33,361 bases of DNA, from the NCBI GenBank assembly GCA_902801415.1, contig CADCIK010000016.1:1-33361 (forward strand). Direction: 5' to 3'. Below, piece after piece: positions 24,036 to 30,334 of the stretch (position 1 is the stretch's first letter; each line of letters begins with the position of its first letter). Position numbers and translations under genes: made by a program. The notes under the pieces are model-generated. The model was not told the DNA's origin, searched no databases, and saw only the letters and a list, made by a program, of their open reading frames with translations. Origin of the DNA: an uncultured Lachnospiraceae bacterium (GTDB lineage: Bacteria; Bacillota; Clostridia; Lachnospirales; Lachnospiraceae).

Positions 24036-24079
24036 AAAGTATACTTTAGTATAGTAATACACCAACGGATTGCAGTCAA
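24036..24079 (-). promoter_or_regulatory. Promoter and palindromic operator candidate for nhaC
   Basis: On the minus strand TTGACT (24074-24079), 17-base spacer and TACTAT (24051-24056) form a promoter. The perfect 12-bp palindrome AAAGTATACTTT (24036-24047) covers the predicted start near 24044, the position of a repressor site. Confidence 0.5.
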
Positions 24080-24107
24080 ATAGCAAAATCGTCCCCATAA
24101 GAGCCTG

Positions 24108-24139
24108 TTTTGACAAAGGCCCCCGGTCCGTGTCAAAAT
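24108..24139 (+). promoter_or_regulatory. Promoter candidate with inverted repeat upstream of nth
   Basis: TTTTGACA (24108-24115) and TGTCAAAA (24131-24138) are perfect inverted copies 15 bases apart. The left arm contains a consensus -35 TTGACA (24110-24115), and CAAAAT (24134-24139) is a possible -10 at 18 bases. Confidence 0.4.
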
Positions 24140-24171
24140 AGTGCTCAAATCACAAGGGAGATGACGCAGCA

Positions 24172-24810
24172 ATGGATAAGAAAAAGCTGACACTGGAAGT
24201 GATCGAACGCCTGAAAAAGGAATATCCCGAAGCAAAATGCACACTGGACTATGATAAGGCCTGGCAGCTGCTGGTGAGCGTCCGCCTGGCCGCCCAGTGT
24301 ACGGACGCGAGGGTCGACCAGATCACTCCTAAGTTATATGAAAAGTTTCCGTCTGTCGCGGCGCTCGCGGAGACGACAGCGGAGGAGATCGAAAAGATCG
24401 TAAGGCCCTGCGGTCTGGGACCGAGCAAAGCGAGAGATATCAGCGCCTGCATGAAGGTCCTGCACGAGAAGTACAACGATAACGTGCCGGACACATTCGA
24501 GGAACTTCTGGCTCTGCCCGGCGTTGGGAGAAAAAGCGCCAATCTGATCATGGGCGATGTATTTGGAAAACCGGCCATCGTCACAGACACTCACTGTATC
24601 CGGCTCTGCAATCTGATCGGTCTTGTGGACGGGATCAAGGAGCCTGCCAAAGTAGAGAGAGAGTTGTGGAAGATCGTGCCGCCGGAGGAGGGCAACGACC
24701 TGTGCCACCGATTCGTCCTTCATGGAAGAGCCGTCTGCGTTGCAAGAAGACCGCAGTGCGGCGAATGCTGTCTGAAGGACATCTGCAGACATGCACTTAC
24801 GAGGGACTGA
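24172..24810 (+). CDS. nth: Endonuclease III (bifunctional DNA glycosylase/AP lyase)
   Basis: A 212-residue Nth. It removes oxidised pyrimidines and nicks abasic sites in base-excision repair. The helix-hairpin-helix LPGVGRKSAN (115-124) carries the catalytic K121, and D139 in VTDTHC is the conserved Asp. The C-terminal 4Fe-4S cluster is complete: C189, C196, C199 and C205 with the classic 6-2-5 spacing. The residue before the active Asp region is slightly unusual (VTDTHCIRL rather than VDTHV). AAGGGAG lies 11 bases before the ATG. The 3' end is tandemly duplicated after the stop (see 24772-24855). Confidence 0.97.
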   Translation: MDKKKLTLEVIERLKKEYPEAKCTLDYDKAWQLLVSVRLAAQCTDARVDQITPKLYEKFPSVAALAETTAEEIEKIVRPCGLGPSKARDISACMKVLHEKYNDNVPDTFEELLALPGVGRKSANLIMGDVFGKPAIVTDTHCIRLCNLIGLVDGIKEPAKVERELWKIVPPEEGNDLCHRFVLHGRAVCVARRPQCGECCLKDICRHALTRD

Positions 24811-24855
24811 TAGCTGAAGGACAACTGCAGACATGCACTTGCGCAGGATTGAGGC
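24772..24855 (+). repeat. 42-bp tandem duplication of the nth 3' end
   Basis: CTGAAGGACATCTGCAGACA at 24772 recurs as CTGAAGGACAACTGCAGACA at 24814. The first copy contains the last codons and stop of nth. In the same frame the second copy encodes LKDNCRHALAQD and its own stop, a decayed echo of the Nth terminus (LKDICRHALTRD). Confidence 0.88.
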
Positions 24856-24889
24856 ACTGAATATTGAAAATGATTCATCATAAAAGTTA

Positions 24890-24917
24890 TTTACATTCAT
24901 CGAAAAAGGCGTATAAT
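24890..24917 (+). promoter_or_regulatory. Strong promoter for porC
   Basis: TTTACA (24890-24895), 16-base spacer and TATAAT (24912-24917). Predicted start near 24924, leaving a leader of about 70 bases. Confidence 0.75.
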
Positions 24918-24925
24918 AACGAATG

Positions 24926-24957
24926 TCGGTGACTGAAAGATAAATTAAATTCACCGA
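24926..24957 (+). promoter_or_regulatory. Leader inverted repeat upstream of porC
   Basis: TCGGTGA (24926-24932) and TCACCGA (24951-24957) are perfect inverted copies, starting about two bases after the predicted transcription start. It could be an operator or a 5'-end hairpin. Confidence 0.45.
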
Positions 24958-24993
24958 AATGATGAAACAAATTCACTTTATGAGGTGCAGACA

Positions 24994-25638
24994 ATGAAAA
25001 AGACAGTTGAGATCAGATGGCATGGAAGAGGAGGACAGGGCGCCAAGACGGCAGCACTCCTTCTTGCGGATGTCGCGTTTAAGACAGGCCGCTGTGTACA
25101 GGGATTTCCGGAGTACGGTCCGGAGCGCATGGGAGCTCCCATTACCGCTTTTAACCGTATCAGCGAAGACCGGATCCGCGTGCATTCCAACATCTATGAT
25201 CCCGACTATGTAGTAGTTGTTGACGAGACACTCCTTCATTCTGTGCATGTGACCGACGGACTGAAGAAGGACGGTGCGATCATCATCAATACGCCCCGCT
25301 CGGCCAGAGAGATCAGAGGACTTCTTCGCGGCTATGAGGGAAGGATCTTTACGGTAGACGCCAGACAGATCAGTGAAGAGACGCTGGGCAGGAACTTCCC
25401 CAACACGCCGATGCTTGCGGCGACGGCAGCAGTCTGCGGCGTGATGGACCGCAAAGAGTTCCTTGGCGAGATGCAGGCATCCTTTGCCCACAAGTTCGCC
25501 AAGAAGCCGGAAGTGATCAAGGGAAATATGGCTGCGCTGGAAATGGCCTATGATAAAGTGGAGATGGATATGACGAAGACAAATGTGTCCCCCGTCAATC
25601 AGAAAGCAACTGCGAAACAGATGAAACAGAGCGCCTGA
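24994..25638 (+). CDS. porC: 2-oxoacid (pyruvate):ferredoxin oxidoreductase, gamma subunit
   Basis: A 214-residue gamma subunit of a four-subunit 2-oxoacid:ferredoxin oxidoreductase. Characteristic features are the N-terminal WHGRGGQGAKTAA (9-21), QGFPEYGPERMGAPITAFNRIS (about 36-57) and the NTPMLAATAAVCGV stretch near 140-153. The complex oxidises a 2-oxoacid to acyl-CoA plus CO2 and passes electrons to ferredoxin. The frame opens at a GTG (24985) inside the GAGGTG Shine-Dalgarno, so ATG 24994 is the start. A 25-residue Thr/Lys/Gln-rich tail extends past the usual end. Unusually, an intrinsic terminator separates this gene from the other three subunits. Confidence 0.93.
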   Translation: MKKTVEIRWHGRGGQGAKTAALLLADVAFKTGRCVQGFPEYGPERMGAPITAFNRISEDRIRVHSNIYDPDYVVVVDETLLHSVHVTDGLKKDGAIIINTPRSAREIRGLLRGYEGRIFTVDARQISEETLGRNFPNTPMLAATAAVCGVMDRKEFLGEMQASFAHKFAKKPEVIKGNMAALEMAYDKVEMDMTKTNVSPVNQKATAKQMKQSA

Positions 25639-25672
25639 GGAATTCTGAGGCGCTGCGCTAACAGGATGCCCG

Positions 25673-25702
25673 GGACCTCCGCCAGCTGACGGAGGTCCTT
25701 TT
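25673..25702 (+). terminator. Intrinsic terminator between porC and porD
   Basis: GGACCTCCG (25673-25681) and CGGAGGTCC (25690-25698) form a perfect 9 bp stem with an eight-base loop, followed by TTTT. It would stop part of the porC transcription before porDAB. Confidence 0.85.
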
Positions 25703-25710
25703 ATGCGGAT

Positions 25711-25760
25711 TGCAGGCCGGGACGGCAGCTCTGATTATGGGAGCGCGGGCCTGTCAGGCG
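25711..25760 (+). promoter_or_regulatory. Weak promoter or structured leader upstream of porD
   Basis: CAGGCC (about 25713-25718) can pair with GGCCTG (about 25749-25754), enclosing a GCTC/GAGC stem. A weak TTGCAG and GATTAT pair at 17 bases lies in the same stretch. Either reading is tentative. Confidence 0.25.
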
Positions 25761-25800
25761 GCAGCAGATAAAAGGCAGCAAATAAGAGGATTAGAATTTT

Positions 25801-26109
25801 ATGCGGACTGATATTACGAATATAAATGAGAGATCCCCCTACACGGATCTTACAGAAGGACTTCAGCTCTATGCCGGAGGCACTTCCCGCCTGTTTATGA
25901 CGGGAGAATGGAGAACGAATACACCGGTACTGGATCAGGACAAATGCAGGCAGTGTCTGTTATGCGCGCCTGTCTGTCCTGATTCAAGTATTCCGGTGCG
26001 CGGCGGCAAACGGCTGGATTTTGACTACGACCATTGCAAGGGATGCGGGATCTGCGCCAAAGTATGTCCCTTCGGGGCGATCACAATGAAGGAGGGGATT
26101 GAGGCATGA
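25801..26109 (+). CDS. porD: 2-oxoacid:ferredoxin oxidoreductase, delta (2x[4Fe-4S] ferredoxin) subunit
   Basis: A 102-residue ferredoxin-type subunit. Two CxxCxxCxxxCP motifs are complete: C49, C52, C55, C59 and C79, C82, C85, C89. It relays electrons from the catalytic beta subunit to external ferredoxin. The N-terminal 40 residues, including LFMTGEWRTNTPVLD, are typical of PorD and dock on the alpha subunit (family knowledge). AGAGGA lies ten bases before the ATG. Its stop overlaps the ATG of porA (ATGA), so the two are translationally coupled. Confidence 0.95.
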   Translation: MRTDITNINERSPYTDLTEGLQLYAGGTSRLFMTGEWRTNTPVLDQDKCRQCLLCAPVCPDSSIPVRGGKRLDFDYDHCKGCGICAKVCPFGAITMKEGIEA

Positions 26110-27332
26110 GTATGAAAGGAAGCCGCGACAGGCAGGTATGCAGCAAAGCCATACCGGAGAGAATGTCAGGCAATGAAGCAGTCTCTTACGCGATCAGGCA
26201 GGTCAATCCCGACGTCATGCCGGCGTTTCCGATCACACCGTCTACGGAGATCCCGCAGATGGTATCGACGTTTATCGCAAACGGAGAGATCGATACAGAA
26301 TTTATTCCGGTAGAGAGCGAACACTCTGCCATGTCGGCAGCGATCGGCGCGGAAGCAGCCGGCGCGAGAACTATGACAGCGACCTCTTCCGCGGGACTTG
26401 CGCTCATGTGGGAGGAGCTGCTCCTTGCGGCATCCAACCGTCTTCCCATCGTTCTGACGCTTGTCAACAGAACTCTGTCGGGCCCTATCAATATCAACTG
26501 CGACCATTCCGACGGCATGGGAGCGAGAGATACGGGATGGATCCAGATCTACGCGGAAAACAACCAGGAAGCCTATGACAATTATATCCAGGCGTTCCCG
26601 ATCGCAGAGGACCCCAGAGTCCATCTGCCCGTCATGATCTGCCAGGACGGATTTATCACGAGCCACGCGGTGGAAAATATTGAACTGCTTGAAGATGAGC
26701 ATGTCCGCAGCTTCGTGGGAGAGTACAGACCGGAGGAGTTTCTTCTCAATCCCGGAAAGCCGGTCTCGGTGGGACCTTACGCGATATCCGCCTATTCAAT
26801 GGAAGCAAAACGCGCGCAGGAAGCCGCGATGGAACGCGCCGGAGAAGTCATTCTGGAAGTTGCTGACCGCTTCCACGCCATGTCCGGCAGAAGCTACGGC
26901 TTTTTTGAGGAGTACAGGACGAAGGACGCGGACTATCTGATGGTCATCATGGGATCTGCGGCCGGCACTGCAAAAGCGGCAGTTGACGAACTCAGAGAAG
27001 AAGGCCATAAGGTCGGGATCATCAAGCTTCGCGTATTCAGACCCTTCCCGGAGAAGGAGATCGCGGAGGCGATCCGCAGAAGCGGCTGTAAGGCGGTGGC
27101 GATCATGGACCGCTGCGAGAGCTACAACGGAAACAGCGGACCGCTCGGAAGTGAGATCCCCGCAGGCCTTTTCAGAAACAAAGTGATGGTGGAAACTGTC
27201 AATTATATTTACGGCCTGGCCGGCAGAGATTTCACCGTTGACCATGTAAAGAGTGTTTTTGCGGAACTTGGGCAGGTCGCGCAGGGCAGAGTACCCGCGC
27301 CAAATCACAAATATATCGGACTTAGAGAGTGA
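26106..27332 (+). CDS. porA: 2-oxoacid:ferredoxin oxidoreductase, alpha subunit
   Basis: A 408-residue alpha subunit with the pyrimidine-binding domain of the TPP enzyme. Motifs include AFPITPSTEIPQM (40-52), FIPVESEHSAMSAAIGAEAAGART (66-89, in which E70 lies at the TPP-activating position) and the central SSAGLALMWEELLLAASNRLPIV stretch. The C-terminal half carries the MGSAAGTAKAAVDELREEGHKVGIIKLR transketolase-like segment. The order gamma-delta-alpha-beta matches the PorGDAB/VorGDAB type known from Thermotoga and archaea. Pyruvate is the commonest substrate, but branched-chain 2-oxoacids cannot be excluded. AAGGAGG precedes the ATG inside porD. Confidence 0.95.
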   Translation: MSMKGSRDRQVCSKAIPERMSGNEAVSYAIRQVNPDVMPAFPITPSTEIPQMVSTFIANGEIDTEFIPVESEHSAMSAAIGAEAAGARTMTATSSAGLALMWEELLLAASNRLPIVLTLVNRTLSGPININCDHSDGMGARDTGWIQIYAENNQEAYDNYIQAFPIAEDPRVHLPVMICQDGFITSHAVENIELLEDEHVRSFVGEYRPEEFLLNPGKPVSVGPYAISAYSMEAKRAQEAAMERAGEVILEVADRFHAMSGRSYGFFEEYRTKDADYLMVIMGSAAGTAKAAVDELREEGHKVGIIKLRVFRPFPEKEIAEAIRRSGCKAVAIMDRCESYNGNSGPLGSEIPAGLFRNKVMVETVNYIYGLAGRDFTVDHVKSVFAELGQVAQGRVPAPNHKYIGLRE

Positions 27333-27338
27333 TCGGAT

Positions 27339-28298
27339 ATGGGATTAAATATGGAAACAAAGAATTACAGTCTTAAGACAATGATGGAGAAACCGGAAAG
27401 GCTCGCGCCCGGACACAGAATGTGCGCCGGCTGCGGAGCGACGATCGGCGTTCGTGCGGTGCTGCGCGGCCTGCATGAAGGCGATCACGCCGTGATCGGA
27501 AACGCGACGGGATGTCTGGAAGTTTCTTCTTATATGTATCCCTACAGCGCATGGGAGGACAGTTATATTCACAACGCCTTTGAGAACGCCGGCGCGACCC
27601 TGAGCGGCGTCGAGACTGCCTACAAGGTACTCAAGAAGAAAGGAAGGCTTGGCGAAAAGGATCAGTTCAAGTTCATCACATTCGGCGGTGACGGCGGAAC
27701 TTATGATATCGGATTTCAGTCCCTGTCCGGCGCTATGGAGCGCGGGCACGATATGGTCTATGTGTGTTATGATAATGGAGCCTATATGAATACCGGCATC
27801 CAGCGGTCCTCCGCAACCCCCATGTTTGCGGATACGACTACGACGCCTTCCGGAAAAGTGTCAAACGGCAAAGTCCAGTACCGCAAGGACCTCAGTTCCA
27901 TCATAGCGGAACACTACGTACCCTATGTGGCGCAGTCGACCCTGACCAGAGATTTCAAGGACCTGCACAGAAAAGCGGAGACAGCCATCTATACAGAAGG
28001 ACCGGCCTTCCTCAATATGATGACGCCCTGCCCCAGAGGCTGGCGCTATGAGACCAGCGAGATCATGGAGATCTGCAGACTCGCTGTGGAAACCTGCTAC
28101 TGGCCCCTGTTCGAGGTGGTGGAGGGCAAGTGGATCCTCAATTATGAACCCAAACATAAGCTTCCTATTGAAGAATTCCTGAAGCCGCAGGGCAGATTCA
28201 AACATCTCTTTAAGCCGGGCAATGAAGAGCTCATCGCACTGTTCCAGAAGGAAGTGGACAAGAGATGGGAGGATCTGCAGTATCGCTGCGCCAGATAA
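27339..28298 (+). CDS. porB: 2-oxoacid:ferredoxin oxidoreductase, beta (TPP-binding) subunit
   Basis: A 319-residue beta subunit. Cluster cysteines are C29 and C32 in MCAGCGA, C59 in GNATGCLEV and C231 in TPCPRGW. The TPP/Mg motif runs from GGDGGTYDIG (116-125) to YDNGAYMNTG (144-153). It binds thiamine diphosphate and the catalytic 4Fe-4S cluster and pairs with PorA. It begins six bases after the porA stop; the Shine-Dalgarno is weak, so coupling to porA translation is likely. An in-frame ATG at 27351 is an alternative start. The LysR gene follows after 35 bases. Confidence 0.96.
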   Translation: MGLNMETKNYSLKTMMEKPERLAPGHRMCAGCGATIGVRAVLRGLHEGDHAVIGNATGCLEVSSYMYPYSAWEDSYIHNAFENAGATLSGVETAYKVLKKKGRLGEKDQFKFITFGGDGGTYDIGFQSLSGAMERGHDMVYVCYDNGAYMNTGIQRSSATPMFADTTTTPSGKVSNGKVQYRKDLSSIIAEHYVPYVAQSTLTRDFKDLHRKAETAIYTEGPAFLNMMTPCPRGWRYETSEIMEICRLAVETCYWPLFEVVEGKWILNYEPKHKLPIEEFLKPQGRFKHLFKPGNEELIALFQKEVDKRWEDLQYRCAR

Positions 28299-28333
28299 TG
28301 AAGTAACCTCACAACTGACAATGGAGGAGATCA

Positions 28334-29215
28334 ATGACACTGCTCAGTTATCAGATCTTTAAGACAGTTGCGGAAGCCGGGAGCTTCCACAAAGCGGCCG
28401 ACCTGATCGGCCTTACCCCTTCGGCGATCAGCCATGCTGTTTCTTCAATGGAAAAAGAGCTCGGTTTCTCCGTTTTCACAAGGAAAAAGGCCGGCGTTAC
28501 GCTGACCAGCTACGGAGAGCATCTGATGCCTTATGTGAACGCGGTCCTCAACAGCGAGGAGAGCCTGCAGCAGGCGGTCGCAGAATTTAACGGCCTCAAG
28601 CAGGGAACAGTCAAAGTCGGCGTGTTCTCCAGTGTCTGCACCAGCTGGATGCCCGAGATCATCAAATCCTTCGGCGAAATGTACCCGGCGATCGAGATCG
28701 AAGTCTTTCAGGGTACCTACGACGACGTCAGCTATTGGATCCGGAACGGGATCGTAGACTTCGGCTTTCTGTCTACTTCCAGCGCGGGCGACCTGCACAT
28801 TGAACCTTTTTACAGGGATCCGCTGCTTTGCATTGTCCCCAAGGACTTTGAGAAAGAACTTCCCGGAGAAAAGATGACGATCGGTGAGATGGAAAAGCTC
28901 CGCTTCGTCGTGCAGCGCGAGTCTACCGACGCGGATATCCAGAACTATATGAAACAGAACCATCTGGACATTCAGACCAGATATCACGTGGTGGACGACC
29001 TGTCCACAGTCGTCATGGTTGCCTCGGGATTCGGGATCTGCATTATGCCGGAGCTCGTCATGAACGACATTCCCTATGATGTGCGGCAGTACAGGATGGA
29101 GCCCGACGCGGCCAGGATCATCGGCCTCGCGGCCAGAGGTCCTCACCTGATGGCACCGGCAGTGCGCACCCTTTACAACCATATCCTGAATATGTACTCG
29201 AATCTGGAATCATAG
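28334..29215 (+). CDS. LysR-family transcriptional regulator
   Basis: A 293-residue LysR-type regulator. It has a winged HTH at the N-terminus (about 3-62: AGSFHKAADLIGLTPSAISHAVSSMEKELG, then FTRKKAGVTLTSYG), a linker helix (about 63-90) and a two-lobed periplasmic-binding-like effector domain (about 92-290). GGAGGAG precedes the ATG. It lies directly downstream of porB on the same strand, so it may be co-transcribed and control the por cluster in response to a metabolite, but LysR genes usually act on divergent neighbours and no divergent gene is present here. A terminator follows. Confidence 0.95.
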   Translation: MTLLSYQIFKTVAEAGSFHKAADLIGLTPSAISHAVSSMEKELGFSVFTRKKAGVTLTSYGEHLMPYVNAVLNSEESLQQAVAEFNGLKQGTVKVGVFSSVCTSWMPEIIKSFGEMYPAIEIEVFQGTYDDVSYWIRNGIVDFGFLSTSSAGDLHIEPFYRDPLLCIVPKDFEKELPGEKMTIGEMEKLRFVVQRESTDADIQNYMKQNHLDIQTRYHVVDDLSTVVMVASGFGICIMPELVMNDIPYDVRQYRMEPDAARIIGLAARGPHLMAPAVRTLYNHILNMYSNLES

Positions 29216-29234
29216 AAAGGAAGGACACAGAGTC

Positions 29235-29279
29235 ACAGCGCGCTGCGGCACGGACAGATCTGCTGCAGCGCTGTTTTTT
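29235..29279 (+). terminator. Intrinsic terminator after lysR gene
   Basis: ACAGCGCGCTGC (29235-29246) pairs with GCAGCGCTGT (29265-29274) with a two-base bulge, followed by six T. Confidence 0.85.
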
Positions 29280-29336
29280 GTTCGATATGCCCGCTCAGGA
29301 ATCTGCGCCAAAATACTGCAGCCTGCAGGAATGGGG

Positions 29337-29365
29337 TTCCGATTTGCCTTTTCAAACATTATAAT
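29337..29365 (+). promoter_or_regulatory. Promoter for the two-TM / Hsp70-like cassette
   Basis: TATAAT at 29360-29365, with a weak TTCCGA (29337-29342) at 17 bases. Predicted start near 29372, with a leader of about 38 bases. Confidence 0.6.
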
Positions 29366-29409
29366 GGAATGTAAGTTACTATGTTTAGCAAATGGCGGAG
29401 GGATCCGAT

Positions 29410-30318
29410 ATGGAAATGATACAGTTTCTGGAAGCGGACAAAGAGCAGCTGTACGGGAGCATAACCCAGGCAGGCACGCCGGAGCAGGTACAGGGCGTGA
29501 TCGAGAAGGAACTTGACAGACTCCTGCTGCGCTACAATGAGGAATGCAAAGAAGAGCGGGTCAGGGACGCCGCGCGCTATATGCTGCAGGCGGCCAGGAC
29601 AATGAGTCCCATGATCAGCTCGGCGGGAGAGACCAAGGTCTGGGCCAGGACTACCGCGGCAGCGGCGGCAGGAGGCGGGATCAAATGGTCCAAAACGACC
29701 ATCCTCAGCTTTGCGGGCGGAATCATTTTCCTTGCAGGCGCTCTTTTGGGACTGGCCGTATCAGCCGGGAGCGGGCTTTCTCTTTCCGCTCTTCTGGGCT
29801 CTATACCGGCGGCGATCCTCGGCGGCGTCTTGCTGTTCTGGTCAGGCAGGCTTTCTCTAAGCAAGGCCTTGGAAACCGGAAGCAGTTCGGGAAACAGCGG
29901 TGAAGCGCAGGTCGAGATCCGGGTGAACCCGGACAAAGTATGGAGCTGCCTGCGGACCACGGTCCTTGCCATTGACAAGAACCTGCAGGAAGCAGCGGAT
30001 GTGGTCAGTTATGAGAAAAACAGCCTTTCCGCCTCGATCGGCAACGGGATCACGCCGGAGGAAGCGGATCTGTTCTCCGCTATTCTGGAAAGCGCGTACA
30101 GCCAGAAGAATGATGATCCGGACGATGCGTCCGCACTGGAGACAATCTCAGCGGTCCGCTATTACCTGCATCGTAAGCAGGTGGAGACCGTGGACTACGG
30201 CGGCGGCAAGAGAGAATGGTTTGAGCTCCTGCCCGGCAGGCAGGGCATGACGCTCCGCCCCGCGCTTACGAGAGACGGCGCGCTCATCCGCAAAGGACTT
30301 GCCGTATCCCCGCAGTGA
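29410..30318 (+). CDS. Unknown two-TM protein, partner of the Hsp70-like ATPase
   Basis: A 302-residue protein that I do not recognise. Residues 1-65 are helical and charged. An Ala/Gly-rich stretch (82-91) precedes two membrane helices (about 97-118 and 125-144) joined by a short Ser/Gly loop. Then comes a Ser/Gly linker (156-164) and a soluble C-terminal domain (165-302) that mixes helices and strands and ends in EWFELLPGRQGMTLRPALTR. With both ends on the same side, the soluble parts should be cytoplasmic. The frame opens at 29392, but GGAGGG at 29397-29402 fits the ATG at 29410. The next gene starts 16 bases after the stop with a strong Shine-Dalgarno, so the two form a cassette. The C-terminal domain might be an adaptor or nucleotide-exchange-like partner for the ATPase (speculation). 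Confidence 0.72.
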   Translation: MEMIQFLEADKEQLYGSITQAGTPEQVQGVIEKELDRLLLRYNEECKEERVRDAARYMLQAARTMSPMISSAGETKVWARTTAAAAAGGGIKWSKTTILSFAGGIIFLAGALLGLAVSAGSGLSLSALLGSIPAAILGGVLLFWSGRLSLSKALETGSSSGNSGEAQVEIRVNPDKVWSCLRTTVLAIDKNLQEAADVVSYEKNSLSASIGNGITPEEADLFSAILESAYSQKNDDPDDASALETISAVRYYLHRKQVETVDYGGGKREWFELLPGRQGMTLRPALTRDGALIRKGLAVSPQ

Positions 30319-30334
30319 GTAAAGGAGGGGCATG

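Noticed and set aside
25639-25800. tRNA or small RNA gene in the porC-porD gap
   Set aside because: No cloverleaf or anticodon arm can be drawn; the paired segments fit a terminator and a leader stem.
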